A stretch of DNA of 62,893 bases from an uncultured Kiloniellales bacterium. GTDB lineage: Bacteria > Pseudomonadota > Alphaproteobacteria > Kiloniellales > JAKSDN01. Below the pieces are notes generated by a model. It searched no databases and was not told the DNA's origin. It saw nothing but the letters and a program-made list of their open reading frames with translations. The DNA is taken from contig CAMYKD010000019.1 of assembly GCA_947258885.1 (NCBI GenBank), positions 1 to 62,893 on the forward strand, written 5' to 3'. This document shows, piece after piece, positions 16,920-26,825 of the stretch. The translations under genes were made by a program, and so were the position numbers. Position 1 is the first letter of the stretch. Each line of letters starts with the position of its first letter.

Positions 16920-18149
16920 TCAGCCCCCCGCCTCGTCGCTGCGGGCCGAGAGCACGCGGGTCGGGAAGCCGCCGGCCCGCAGGCGGGCGACGATCTCGTG
17001 CACGTGGTCGGCGTTGCGGGTCTCGACGACGACGTCGATCTCGGCCTGCTTGGCCGGCACGTTGTAGAACAGGCGCTGGTGGTGGACCTCCATGATGTTG
17101 CCGCCGCACGCGCCGATGAACTGCGCCAGCTTGGCCAGCACGCCGGGCTGGTCGACGATCTCCACGCGCAGCCGCACCAGCCGCCCGTCGCGCACCAGGC
17201 CGCGGGTGAGCACCCAGCTGAGCAGGCGGATATCGATATTGCCGCCGCAGATCACGACGCCGACCTTGCGGCCGCGGAAGCGCTCGGGCCGGGCGAGCAG
17301 GGCGGCCAGGCCGGCCGCGCCGGCACCCTCGGCGACCAGCTTGCGCAGCTCGCAGAGCAGCACGACCGCGGTCTCGATGGTCGGCTCGTCGACCAGGACG
17401 ATCTCGGCGGCCAGCGCCTCGATCACCGGCCGGGTCAGCGCGCCCGGGTTCTTGACCGCGATGCCGTCGGCCAGGGTCGTGCCGCCGGCGCTCGGCGGCA
17501 GGCCGTTGATCGCCTGGTACATCGAGGCGAAGTGCTCGGCCTCGACGCCGACCAGCTCGATCTCCGGCTTGAGCGCCTTGGCCGCGACGGCGATGCCCGC
17601 GAGCAGGCCGCCGCCGCCGATCGGCACGACGATGGTCCCGAGCTCGGGCTCGTCGGCCAGCATCTCCAGGCCGATGGTGCCCTGTCCGGCGATGATCGCC
17701 GCGTCGTCGTAGGGGTGCACGAAGGTCAGGCCCTCCTCTTCGGCGATCTCGCGCGCCGCCACCGCCGAGGCGTCCAGCGTGTCGCCGGTCAGCACCACCC
17801 GGGCGCCGAAGCCGCGCGTGCGCTCGACCTTGGAGAAGGGCGCGAACTCCGGCATCACGATGACCGCCGGGATGCCCAGGCGCCGGGCGTGGTAGGCGAC
17901 GCCCTGGGCGTGGTTGCCGGCCGACATGGCGATCACCCCGGCCTCGGCCTCGGCGGGCGTCAGGCTCTTGAGCTTGTTGAAGGCGCCGCGGTCCTTGAAC
18001 GAGCCGGTGATCTGCAGGTTCTCCAGCTTGAGGAAGACCTCGGCGCCGAGCCGCTCGGAGAGCCGCGGGGCGGACACCAGCGGCGTGCGGATCACCGCGC
18101 CCTCGATGGTCTTCGCGGCGGCCCGGATGTCGTCGATCGAAACGGCCAT
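16920..18149 (-). CDS. ilvA: Threonine ammonia-lyase (threonine dehydratase) with C-terminal ACT domain
   Basis: A 409-residue PLP enzyme converting L-threonine to 2-oxobutanoate and ammonia. The PLP lysine lies in LQITGSFKDRGAFN, the Asn/Gly phosphate cup includes SAGNHAQGVA and PIGGGGLLAG, and the C-terminal 80 residues (RLRVEIVDQPGVLAKLAQFI and onward) form a single ACT regulatory domain. This length and single ACT domain match the TdcB-like/IlvA short class. It supplies 2-oxobutanoate for isoleucine synthesis or threonine catabolism. A catabolic assignment cannot be excluded. Confidence 0.88.
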   Translation of the reverse strand: MAVSIDDIRAAAKTIEGAVIRTPLVSAPRLSERLGAEVFLKLENLQITGSFKDRGAFNKLKSLTPAEAEAGVIAMSAGNHAQGVAYHARRLGIPAVIVMPEFAPFSKVERTRGFGARVVLTGDTLDASAVAAREIAEEEGLTFVHPYDDAAIIAGQGTIGLEMLADEPELGTIVVPIGGGGLLAGIAVAAKALKPEIELVGVEAEHFASMYQAINGLPPSAGGTTLADGIAVKNPGALTRPVIEALAAEIVLVDEPTIETAVVLLCELRKLVAEGAGAAGLAALLARPERFRGRKVGVVICGGNIDIRLLSWVLTRGLVRDGRLVRLRVEIVDQPGVLAKLAQFIGACGGNIMEVHHQRLFYNVPAKQAEIDVVVETRNADHVHEIVARLRAGGFPTRVLSARSDEAGG

Positions 18150-18180
18150 GTCTGCTCCCAGCCCCCTGGTCGGGACAATC

Positions 18181-20660
18181 CTAACCCGGATCGAGTGTCA
18201 GCCGATAGCGCGGCTCCGTCCCGGCGCCGTCCAGCTTCAGGTAGTCGCCGTCGCGCCAGCGGCTGGCCAGGCTGCCGTAGTGCGCCGATAACGGGTTGCC
18301 GGACTGGCCGGTGGCGATCATGAAGCGCGATTCGTCCAGGTTCGCCAGGTCGTAGACCGCGCGGAACCCCGGGCCGTGGCGGTCCTCGAAGCGGCTGTCG
18401 GGCGGCCCGTCCAGGCGCGGCCCGCCGCGGTTGACCGTGTAGAAGCCGCCGTCGGCCTCGACCGCGAACTCGAGCCAGTCGCCGATCACCGGGATGTGCC
18501 GCAGCACCGGGTGGGGGAAGCGCGCGACGTGGGCCTCGCCCCAGCGCCAATCGCCGATGTCCGGGCCGAAGCGCGCCTCGATTTCCTTGAGGGTGGCCGA
18601 CAGGGCCGTGCCGATCAGCTGGTCGCAGGTCTCCGTCGCGTGCGTCGTGATGTCATCGCACCACTCTGTCCGCTCGGTCAACACCGCGACCAGCAGGTCG
18701 GCCTTGGCACGCTGGTAGCTCGGGAAGGCCCCGTTCAGTTCGTCGGCAAGAACGGCTTCGTTGAGCGCCGCCAGCCAGGCTTGGAAGATCAGCGGCTCGG
18801 GCCGGCCGCGCGCCATGCGGTGGTCCCACTCGGCCAGCAGCGCCCGCGCCCGGGCCACCTGTTCGCTCTCGGGCAGCGAATGGCGGAGCAGCAGGGGCAA
18901 GAGCCGCCGCGCGGCCAGCGACACCGCGTCCTGCTGCAGCGCCAGGCTGTCTTCCACCGTCGCCTTGTCGAGCGCGTCCAGGACCAGCGCGATGCGCCGG
19001 GCGCGATAGGGGTCGGGCCAGTCGGCGGCGATCAGGTGCGGGTAGGTCCCGTCCACGACCCGGTTGTTGGCGTTGACGATGCGCCCGCCCGGCGGGTTCG
19101 CGACCTGCGGCAGCTCGGCGAAGGGGATGGATCCGCGCCAGTCGTGCCCGCCGCTCCAGCCGGGCACCGGGACCCGGCCGTCGCCCGCCTCGCGGAGTGG
19201 GACGCGGCCCGCGGTGACGAACCCGATGGTGCCGGCCGTATCCGCATAGGCGACGTTCTGCACCGGGGCGTCGAAGCGCTCCATGGCGGCCAGGAAGTCC
19301 GGCCAACCGCGGGCGCGGTTGAGGCGGTAGACCGCCTCGGCCGTCCGGTCGTCGGCCCTCAGCGCCGGCCAGGCAAGCGCCAGCACCTGGCCCTCGGGAA
19401 GCGTCTCGGCCAGCCCCGGCCGCAGGTCGGAGAAGACCGGCCCATGCCGGGTCGCGCGGACCGTCAGGACCACGGGCGCCTGGCCGCGCACCGCGATCAC
19501 CTCCTCGCGGACCTCGAAGGGCCTGGGGCCGTCGGGGGTGTCGTAGTGGCCGGGCCTGTCCGCGCTCAGGCGCTCGACGAACAGGTCCTGGGTGTCGGCG
19601 TGGGTCGTGGTGAAGCCCCAGGCGATATGGCCGTTGTGGCCGACCACGAGGTGGGGCACGCCGGGAGCGGTCGCGCCGGCGAGCGTCAGCGCCGGCGTTT
19701 CGATCCGCGCCAGGTACCACTGCCCGGGCGCCTCGAGCGGCAGGTGCGGGTCGTTGGCCAGGATCGGCCGGCCGGTCACCGTCCGCGCGCCGTCCAGCAC
19801 CCAGAGGTTCGACGCGTCCTTGGGCGCCCAGGACCAGGGCAGCGGTTCGCCGAGGAGGGGCGTTGTCGGCGCCGCCGCGCCCCTGTCCGGCCGAGGTGTC
19901 CTGGCGACGGCCGCTGCGCGTGCATCGGAAGCCCCCGGCGGTGCCGCCCTTGACGCCCGCCGCGGGCCCGTCGGAGGCGTCAGCGTGACCGGTCCGTCGG
20001 GCGGATATGCGGGCCAGAGGGAATCGATCTGCGCCGGGGTCAGGCGCTCGGCCAACTGCAGACGCCGGACTTCGTCCGGCCAGTTGCTCGAGAGCTGAAA
20101 GGCCATGAGCCGGCCCCAGACCAGGCTGTCGGCCGGGCGCCAGGGCTCGGGCTCGGTGCCCAGCAGCTGGAACTCCGGCGGCCAGGGCCCGCCCGGCGCG
20201 GCGATGAAGGCGTTGACGCCCTCGGCATAGGCGTCGAGCAGGGCGCGGACCTCGGGCGTCAGGTAATCCAGGCTGGCCTCGGCCAGGCGGTAGAGGCCGA
20301 GGCCGCGCATCAGGCGGTCGAAGCCGAGCGTCGCCGGGCCGACGACCTCGGACAGGCGCCCCGCCCCGGTGCGGCGCATGAAGTCCATCTGCCAGAGGCG
20401 GTCCTGGGCGTGCACGTAGCCGAGCGCCCGGGCCGCGTCCAGCTCGCCGCCGGCGCGAGCTCGCCGCCGGCGCGTATCGTGACGATACCGTCGGCGTCGC
20501 GCAGCACCTCGACCTCCGCCGCCAGGCCGACGACCCGGTGAGTGCCGTCCAGGTCCGGCAGCGAACCGCGCAGCCAGACCAGCCCCGCACCCAGGACGAC
20601 GGTCGCCAAGCCGGGGACCAGGCCCAGGGTCCAGTAGGTCAGGCGGTGGGATCTCCGCAT
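18181..20660 (-). pseudogene. Penicillin acylase-family amidohydrolase gene, frameshifted by a 17-bp tandem duplication
   Basis: The first reading frame (start 20660) gives a signal anchor (LGLVPGLATVVLGAGLVWLR) and the family N-terminus up to IVTIRAGGEL. The remaining 744 codons lie in another frame and start inside AQDRLWQMDFMRRTGAGRLSE, a hallmark of penicillin acylases. Removing one copy of the duplication at 20441-20474 joins them as RAGGELDAARALGYVHAQDR, about 820 residues, the usual size. The autocatalytic Ser is in KDASNLWVLDG (codon 19810-19812), preceded by the linker of the precursor. Such periplasmic N-terminal nucleophile hydrolases cleave amides including acyl-homoserine lactones and beta-lactam side chains. 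As sequenced the gene cannot make the full protein. Confidence 0.85.
20441..20474. repeat. Perfect 17-bp tandem duplication inside the penicillin acylase gene
   Basis: AGCTCGCCGCCGGCGCG occurs at 20441-20457 and again at 20458-20474 with no spacer. Seventeen bases change the frame. A single copy restores the canonical family sequence across the junction, so the duplication is the disrupting event. Confidence 0.92.
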
Positions 20661-20986
20661 CGCTGGTGCCGTTCTCCGCTGTCCGTTCGGCCCATCATTG
20701 GGGCGGCGGGGGCTTTTCGGTCAAGTCCCGGGTTCGGGCCGCGCCGGTTTCGGCTGTCACAAAACGCTTCGGCCGCCATGCTCCCGGTACCGTCTTCGCC
20801 GATTCGGAAAGTAAGCATGGCCGGACACGCCTCCTCGTGCAAAGTGATCTTCGCCTTGGGCGCCGGGCCGCCGGCTGGGGGGGGCGGCGCGTTTGCCGCC
20901 TTGATGTAGAACAATACGGGCGATCGAAGTTCGTGCTAGTCTTGTCTCCATCGGGCGCCGTTTCGGGCGCGCGCGGGTCTGGGCCG

Positions 20987-21559
20987 ATGTGCAGCGAAGC
21001 AACTGGCCATAAGAACGCGGAAACGCCGTTTGGGCCGGAGGACTTTCGAGAGCCGATCGAGTTCCTCTACGGCGCGCACGAGCGCTTGCGCCGGCAGTGC
21101 GAAAACCTAGTCCGGCTGGCCAAGGACCCGGCGGCCGCCGGGGCGCCGGAGATCGCCGCGGCAATCCTGGGTTTCCTGGAGACCGACCTGCCGTTGCACA
21201 GGGCCGACGAGGAAGAGGACCTCTTTCCGCTTCTCGAGCGGCGCTCTCCGATCCCGGAAACGGGCTCCCACGACGAGCTCCTGTCTTCGCTCGTGGTGCT
21301 GCGCCAGGAGCACCGGGACGATATCGAGCAGGGCCACTCGCTGTTCGCGTCCCTGCGTCTGATCGCCGAAGGCGAGACGCCCAAGGATCCCGAAATGTTC
21401 CGGCACTATGTCCACGCCTTCGTGAAGCTTCAGCGCGGCCACCAGGCCCTGGAGAACCGGGTCGTGCTGCCCGCCGCCTTCGAGCGCCTGACCCCGGAGG
21501 ACCTGGCCGAACTCGGCCGCAAGATGGCAGCCCGCCGCGGCCTGCTCTTCGCCGGCTGA
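20987..21559 (+). CDS. Hemerythrin HHE-domain protein
   Basis: A 190-residue four-helix-bundle protein; ATG 20987 is the first start that matches the fold. Di-iron ligands are visible in order: YGAHERLRRQC, DLPLHRADEEEDLFPLL, LRQEHRDDIEQG and KLQRGHQALENRVVLP, matching the H...HxxxE...H...HxxxE arrangement of HHE domains. These cytoplasmic proteins bind O2 or NO or sense iron and redox state. It diverges from the penicillin acylase gene across a 326-base gap with no other feature, and converges on matB with only 10 bases between the stops. Confidence 0.82.
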   Translation: MCSEATGHKNAETPFGPEDFREPIEFLYGAHERLRRQCENLVRLAKDPAAAGAPEIAAAILGFLETDLPLHRADEEEDLFPLLERRSPIPETGSHDELLSSLVVLRQEHRDDIEQGHSLFASLRLIAEGETPKDPEMFRHYVHAFVKLQRGHQALENRVVLPAAFERLTPEDLAELGRKMAARRGLLFAG

Positions 21560-21569
21560 ACGGCTGGCG

Positions 21570-23090
21570 CTATGCCGTCCCGCTGAAGGTCGCCGCGTAG
21601 CGCTCCCTGAGCGCGTTCTTCTGCACCTTGCCCATGGCATTGCGCGGCAGCTCGTCGACGAAGAAGACGCGTTTCGGCACCTTGTAGTTGGCGAGCTCGG
21701 CCTTGGCGGCTTGGATCACCGCGGCCTCGTCGGGGGTGCCGTCCGACGCGCGCTTGACCACGGCGGCGACCGCCTCGCCGAAGTCGGGGTGGGCGAGGCC
21801 GATCACGGCGGACTCGACGACGCCCTCGACCGCGTCGACCACCAGCTCGACCTCCTTGGGGTAGACGTTGAAGCCGCCGGAGATGATCAGGTCCTTGGCG
21901 CGGCCCACGATGTGCACGTAGCCGTCCCCGTCGATCCGCGAAATGTCGCCGGTGACGAAGAAGCCGTCCGGACGGAACTCCTCGGCCGTTTTCTCCGGTT
22001 GGCGCCAGTAGCCTTGGAACACGTTCGGCCCGCGCAGCTCGAGCACGCCGGTCTCGCCGGGCCCCAGGACCGCGCCGTCCTCGCCCGCGACCCGGACCTC
22101 CACATCCGGCAGCGGAAAGCCGACCGTGCCGGCGCGGCGCTCGCCGTCGAGCGGGTTCGAGGTGTTCATGCCGGTCTCGGTCATGCCGTAGCGCTCGAGT
22201 ATCGTGTGGCCCGTGCGCTCGCGGAAATCTTCGAAGGTCTCCTCCAAAAGCGGCGCCGAGCCGGAGACGAAGAGGCGCATGTTGCGGCAGGCCCCGGCGT
22301 CGAAATCCGGCCGCGCGAGCAGGCGCGTATAGAAGGTCGGCACGCCCATCATCACGGTGGCGCGCGGCAGCAGGCGGATCACCTGCTCGGTGTCGAATCT
22401 CGGCAGGAAGAGCATCTCGGTGCCGTTCAGGAGCACGCAGTTGATCGCCACGAAGAGGCCGTGGGTGTGGAAGATCGGCAGGGCGTGGAGCAGCACGTCG
22501 CCGGCCTCGAAGCCCCAGATTCGGTGCAAGGCGATCGCGTTCGACGCCAGGTTGCCGTGGCTCATCATGGCGCCCTTGGCGCGCCCCGTGGTGCCCGAGG
22601 TGTAGAGCAGGGCGGCCAGGTCGCCGCTCGTCGCCGGAACGGGTGCGAAGTCCGGGGCGAAGCCGCGGCTGGCCTCGATCAGGCTGCCCTCGCCGGCCTG
22701 GCCCAGGGTCAGGAGCTGGCTGCCGGCCTCGGCCGCGAGGGGCGCCAGCGCGGCCTCGGCCTCGGGCCGGCAGACCGTGACCTTGGGCTCCGCGTCGCCC
22801 AGGAAATAGGCGACCTCGGCCGCGGTATAGGCGGTGTTGAGCGGCAGGTAGACCGCGCCCGCGCGCAGGGTCGCCAGATAGAGGAAGACCGCCTCGGGCG
22901 ACTTCTCGACGATCGCCGCCACCCGGTCGCCCGCGGCGACGCCGCGCGCGGCCAGCAGCCGGGCCATGCGCCCGGTCGCCGCCTCCAGATCGCCGTAGCT
23001 TATGGTGCGCCCGTCGGGCGTCTCGATGAAAGGCCGGGAGATGTCGGCCGGAAAGCGCGACCGGAACAGCTCGAACAGGTTGTCGCTCAT
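21570..23090 (-). CDS. matB: Malonyl-CoA synthetase (MatB)
   Basis: A 506-residue acyl-adenylate-forming enzyme. The A3 motif LLYTSGTTGRAKGAMMSHGN, A5 ERYGMTETGMNTSNP, A8 GGFNVYPKEVE and the catalytic A10 lysine in MGKVQKN are all present. The stretches LPLNTAYT, HALPIFHTHGLFVA, MGVPTFYTRLL and ERYGMTET(G/N)MNTSNP are those of rhizobial and Rhodopseudomonas MatB rather than general fatty acyl-CoA ligases. The reaction is malonate + ATP + CoA to malonyl-CoA. ATG 23090 aligns with the family start. With malonyl-CoA decarboxylase at 35.8 kb it would form a malonate-to-acetyl-CoA route. Confidence 0.88.
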   Translation of the reverse strand: MSDNLFELFRSRFPADISRPFIETPDGRTISYGDLEAATGRMARLLAARGVAAGDRVAAIVEKSPEAVFLYLATLRAGAVYLPLNTAYTAAEVAYFLGDAEPKVTVCRPEAEAALAPLAAEAGSQLLTLGQAGEGSLIEASRGFAPDFAPVPATSGDLAALLYTSGTTGRAKGAMMSHGNLASNAIALHRIWGFEAGDVLLHALPIFHTHGLFVAINCVLLNGTEMLFLPRFDTEQVIRLLPRATVMMGVPTFYTRLLARPDFDAGACRNMRLFVSGSAPLLEETFEDFRERTGHTILERYGMTETGMNTSNPLDGERRAGTVGFPLPDVEVRVAGEDGAVLGPGETGVLELRGPNVFQGYWRQPEKTAEEFRPDGFFVTGDISRIDGDGYVHIVGRAKDLIISGGFNVYPKEVELVVDAVEGVVESAVIGLAHPDFGEAVAAVVKRASDGTPDEAAVIQAAKAELANYKVPKRVFFVDELPRNAMGKVQKNALRERYAATFSGTA

Positions 23091-23289
23091 CGCAGTGATC
23101 TTCCAGGACAGTTGCCGCGCCGGTGGGCGCAAGCTAACCGCTCGGCACGCCGCGACCAAGGGGTTAGGCTATCCGCCCGCGAAAAGGCCGGCGATGGAAC
23201 CGGCACGAACTGGATCGGCTGGCACCTTGCGGTTTCCTGCCGGACCGCTGCAGGACGTCTTTGGAACCAGGAACGAAAGGAAGTGCGCG

Positions 23290-23661
23290 ATGCCTTACGA
23301 TCCCGGCGCGATCAATCTGGACGACAAGTTCAGCAAGTTCTCCAAGCACTGGTCGCCGCATATCATCGCCCAGGTGAACGATCTCCATATCAAGTCCGTC
23401 AAGGTGCAGGGAGAATTCGTCTGGCATCGACACGAAGACACCGACGAGCTGTTCCTCGTTCACAAAGGAAAACTCACGATTAAATACAGGGACCGGAACG
23501 TGACGCTCGGGGCCGGCGAGCTGCACGTCATTCCGAAGGGCGTCGAGCACAAGCCGATCGCCGCGGAGGAATGCGAAATTCTCCTCATAGAACCGGCCGG
23601 AACGATCAACACGGGCGATGCCGGGGGCGAGCTTACGGCCCACGAGGAGCCCCGGATCTGA
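23290..23661 (+). CDS. Small cupin-domain protein
   Basis: A 123-residue single-domain cupin. Cupin motif 1 is FVWHRHEDTDELFLVHKG with two His and one Glu metal ligands; motif 2 is LHVIPKGVEHKPIA with the last His. It starts at ATG 23290 behind AAAGGAAG. It could be a small metal-dependent enzyme or a ligand sensor. It lies divergent from matB and 170 bases upstream of the TRAP transporter genes on the same strand, so a role linked to their substrate is possible. Confidence 0.8.
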   Translation: MPYDPGAINLDDKFSKFSKHWSPHIIAQVNDLHIKSVKVQGEFVWHRHEDTDELFLVHKGKLTIKYRDRNVTLGAGELHVIPKGVEHKPIAAEECEILLIEPAGTINTGDAGGELTAHEEPRI

Positions 23662-23831
23662 GCGTCAATTGCGGCCCCGAATGGAACCCCGGAAGGGAAG
23701 GGCGGGCGCGGCGTGTCTCCAGACAGTTATCGATTCGCCGGGGGCGACATGCTAACTTGCCGGCATCGCGAACAAAACGGCCGGCCGCACGTATGAGGCC
23801 GGCGGGAAATCCAACAGGGAGAGGAAAACCC

Positions 23832-24839
23832 ATGACCAAGCTATCGAGAGTTCTAACCGGCGTCGTCGCCTTGGCCGCGGTCGCGGCGGTGGCGGGTTCG
23901 GCCGTGGCCGGCGAGATGAAGCTGCGCGCCTCGCACCAGTGGCCCGGCGGCAAGGGCGACGTGCGCGACGAGATGGTGCAGATCATCAAGCGCGAGGCCG
24001 AGGCGGCCAACGTCGGCCTGACGGTCCAGATCTATCCCGGCAAGTCGCTGTTCAAGCCCAAGCAGCAATGGGACGCCATGGTCAAGGGCCAGCTCGACAT
24101 CTCGGCCTTCCCGCTCGACTACGCCTCGGGCCGGCACCCGCAGTTCAGCGCGACGCTGATGCCGGGCCTGGTCAAGAACCACGACCACGCCAAGCGGCTC
24201 AACGGCTCGCCCTTCATGGACGACATCAAGAAGATCGTCAACGACGCGGGCGTGGTCGTGATCTCCGACGCCTGGCTGGCCGGCGGCTTCGCCTCCAAGA
24301 AGCAGTGCATCCTCGACCCGGCCGACGCCAAGGGCCAGGTGCTGCGCGCGGCGGGCCCGGCCTTCGAGCAGATGCTGGTCGCGGCCGGCGCCTCTATCAA
24401 CTCGATGCCCAGCTCCGAGATCTATTCGGCGCTGCAGACCGGCGTGCTCGACGGCGCCAACACCTCCTCGGGCAGCTTCGTCTCCTACCGCATCTACGAG
24501 CAGGTCACCTGCCTGACCGAGCCGGGCGACTATGCGCTCTGGTTCATGTACGAGCCGATCCTGATGTCGAAGAAGAGCTGGGACAAGCTGGACGGCAAGC
24601 AGCAGGCGGCCCTGAAGAAGGCCGGCCAGGTGGCCGAGGAGTTCTTCTTCGACGCCGCCAAGGGCCTCGACGGCAAGCTGGTCGATGCCTACAAGAAGAA
24701 CGGCGTCGAGGTCGTCGGCATGAACGCCGCGCAGCACGCCGCGTGGCTCGATATCGCCAAGCAGTCGTCCTACAAGATCTTCTCCGAGAAGGTTCCCGGC
24801 GGCAAGGAACTGATCGAAAAGGCGCTGGCGGTCGAGTAA
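23832..24839 (+). CDS. TRAP transporter substrate-binding protein (DctP-type)
   Basis: The 335-residue protein has a signal peptide (MTKLSRVLTGVVALAAVAAV, cleavage after GSAVA) and the DctP fold. LRASHQWPGGKGD, the YPGKSLFKPKQQWDAM helix and the DGANTSSGSFVSYRIYEQV region with the ligand-site neighbourhood are visible. It binds a carboxylate in the periplasm and delivers it to the QM permease encoded just downstream. The ribosome binding site is GGGAGAGG. Neighbouring matB suggests malonate or a related dicarboxylate, by context only. Confidence 0.87.
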   Translation: MTKLSRVLTGVVALAAVAAVAGSAVAGEMKLRASHQWPGGKGDVRDEMVQIIKREAEAANVGLTVQIYPGKSLFKPKQQWDAMVKGQLDISAFPLDYASGRHPQFSATLMPGLVKNHDHAKRLNGSPFMDDIKKIVNDAGVVVISDAWLAGGFASKKQCILDPADAKGQVLRAAGPAFEQMLVAAGASINSMPSSEIYSALQTGVLDGANTSSGSFVSYRIYEQVTCLTEPGDYALWFMYEPILMSKKSWDKLDGKQQAALKKAGQVAEEFFFDAAKGLDGKLVDAYKKNGVEVVGMNAAQHAAWLDIAKQSSYKIFSEKVPGGKELIEKALAVE

Positions 24840-24906
24840 CCGCTAGATCGTCGCTTAGCGAGGGCGGCCGCCGGGGCCGGCGGCCGTTCCCTCGGGACTC
24901 TCGGCC

Positions 24907-25422
24907 ATGACGCTCTTCATCGATACGGTGCGCCGCTTGTCGCAGCTCTGCGGCGCGATCTCGGCCGCGCTGCTCCTGGCCGCCGTGATCGTGGTCTGCC
25001 AGCTCGTGGTCGTGCGTTACGCGCTCGGCGAGTCGGCGATCTGGCAGCACGAGTTCGTCACCTTCGCCCTGGTCGGCGCCACCCTGATCGGCAGCCCCTA
25101 CGTCCTGCTGACCCGGGGCCACGTCAACGTGGACCTGCTGCCGCTCTACCTGGGCCCGCGCGGCCGCCTGGCCCTGGCGCTCCTCGCTTCGGGGCTCTCG
25201 CTGGCCTTCTGCGTGACCATCGCGGTGACCGGCTTCTTCTGGTGGCACGAGGCCTGGGCCGGCGGCTGGCGGGGCGATACCGTCTGGGCGCCGCCCCTGT
25301 GGATCCCCCGCCTGGCCCTACCGGTCGGCGTCGGCCTGCTCAGTCTGCAGTACCTGGCCGATATCCTGGCGCTCGTGACCGGCCGCGACATGCCGTTCGG
25401 GATCGAGAGGCCGCGCCCATGA
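24907..25422 (+). CDS. TRAP transporter small permease (DctQ-type)
   Basis: The 171-residue protein has four transmembrane helices with the DctQ features ESAIWQHEFVTFALVGATLIGSPYVLL and RGHVNVDLLP. It forms the inner-membrane Q subunit with the M subunit, whose ATG overlaps its stop (ATGA at 25419-25422). It is 67 bases downstream of the binding-protein gene, so dctP-Q-M is one operon. Confidence 0.88.
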   Translation: MTLFIDTVRRLSQLCGAISAALLLAAVIVVCQLVVVRYALGESAIWQHEFVTFALVGATLIGSPYVLLTRGHVNVDLLPLYLGPRGRLALALLASGLSLAFCVTIAVTGFFWWHEAWAGGWRGDTVWAPPLWIPRLALPVGVGLLSLQYLADILALVTGRDMPFGIERPRP

Positions 25423-26735
25423 GCCCGCTCGCCCTCGGCCTGCTGGTCGCCGCCGTGACCATCGTGGTGCTGATGGCCGGCGCCCCGGTCGCCTTTTCGC
25501 TCGGTGCGGTGGCGATCGGCTTCCTGCTGATCTTCGAGGGGACGGGGGCGCTCACGATCGTGGCGGACGTGTTCTACGGCGGGCTCGACAGCTTCGCGCT
25601 GCTGTCGATCCCCATGTTCATCCTGATGGGCGGGGCGATCGCCTCCTCGCGGGCCGGGTCCGACCTCTACGAGGCGCTCGACCGCTGGCTGACCCGGGTG
25701 CCGGGCGGGCTGATGATCTCCAACATCGGCGCCTGCGCGATCTTCGCCGCGCTCAGCGGCTCCTCGCCGGCGACCTGCGCGGCGATCGGCAAGATGGGCA
25801 TCCCCGAGATGCGCAAGCGCGGCTATCCGGCGGGCCTCGCGACCGGCTCTATCGCGGCGGGCGGCACGCTCGGCATCCTGATCCCGCCCTCGATCACCAT
25901 GATCGTTTACGGCATCGCGACCGAGACCTCGATCGGCCGCCTGTTTATCGCTGGGCTCCTGCCGGGCGCCATGCTGACCGGCCTGTTCGTCCTCTGGGGC
26001 CTGTTCTCGGCCTGGCGGCGCGGCTACAGCTTCGCCGGGCAGGCGACGCGCTATACGCTCGCCGAGCGGCTGGAGATCCTGCCCAAGGTGCTGCCCTTCC
26101 TGGCGATCATCGCGGGCATTCTCTGGGTGCTCTACGGCGGCGTGGCGACTCCGTCCGAGGCGGCCGGGGTCGGCGCCGTGTTCTGCATCCTGCTGGTCGT
26201 GGCGATCTACCGGATGGTGGATCCGATGGCCCTGTGGCGGGTGCTGCGCGAGGCCACGCGCGAATCCGTGATGATCCTGATGATCATCGCCGGGGCCGCC
26301 CTGTTCAGCTACATGATGTCCTCGCTGTTCATCACCCAGTCGCTGGCGCTGTGGATCGGCGAGCTGGAGGTGAACCGCTGGGTGCTGATGGGCTGCATCA
26401 ACGTGTTCCTGCTGGTCGCCGGCTTCTTCCTGCCGCCGGTCGCGGTGATCCTGATGACCGCGCCCACGCTGGTGCCGATCATCGAGGCCGTGGGCTTCGA
26501 CCCGATCTGGTTCGCCGTCGTGCTCACGGTCAACATGGAGATCGGCCTGATCACGCCGCCGGTCGGCCTGAACCTCTACGTCATCAACGGCATCGCGCCC
26601 GACGTTCCCTTGACCCAGATTCTCTGGGGCGCCTTGCCCTTCATGCTGTGCATGGTGGCCGGGATCGTGCTGCTCTGCCTATTCCCGCAGATCGCGCTCT
26701 GGCTGCCCACCGCCATGATGGGCCAGCAGCTCTAG
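25419..26735 (+). CDS. TRAP transporter large permease (DctM-type)
   Basis: A 438-residue protein with about twelve membrane segments. GAPVAFSLGAVAIGFLLIF at the N-terminus, LSGSSPATCAAIGKMGIPEM, GGTLGILIPPSI and EIGLITPPVGLNLYVIN are the signature loops of the DctM/SiaM sodium-coupled transporter subunit. It drives uptake using the sodium or proton gradient. Its start overlaps the Q subunit stop, giving translational coupling. A REP-like element follows immediately. Confidence 0.9.
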   Translation: MSPLALGLLVAAVTIVVLMAGAPVAFSLGAVAIGFLLIFEGTGALTIVADVFYGGLDSFALLSIPMFILMGGAIASSRAGSDLYEALDRWLTRVPGGLMISNIGACAIFAALSGSSPATCAAIGKMGIPEMRKRGYPAGLATGSIAAGGTLGILIPPSITMIVYGIATETSIGRLFIAGLLPGAMLTGLFVLWGLFSAWRRGYSFAGQATRYTLAERLEILPKVLPFLAIIAGILWVLYGGVATPSEAAGVGAVFCILLVVAIYRMVDPMALWRVLREATRESVMILMIIAGAALFSYMMSSLFITQSLALWIGELEVNRWVLMGCINVFLLVAGFFLPPVAVILMTAPTLVPIIEAVGFDPIWFAVVLTVNMEIGLITPPVGLNLYVINGIAPDVPLTQILWGALPFMLCMVAGIVLLCLFPQIALWLPTAMMGQQL

Positions 26736-26800
26736 GGAAATTAGGGGAAAATTAGGGTCGGACCCCAATTTCCCCCTAATTAGGGTCTGACCCCAATTTT
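26736..26800. repeat. REP-like element, two units of ATTAGGGTCKGACCCCAATTT
   Basis: Near-palindromic units at 26751-26771 and 26779-26799 differ at one inner base. The first is flanked by GGGGAAA/TTTCCCC, extending the hairpin. The core is the same family as the element at 8748. It starts directly after the dctM stop codon. Confidence 0.78.
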
Positions 26801-26825
26801 GAGCGATCCAATCACGGAGAACGTG

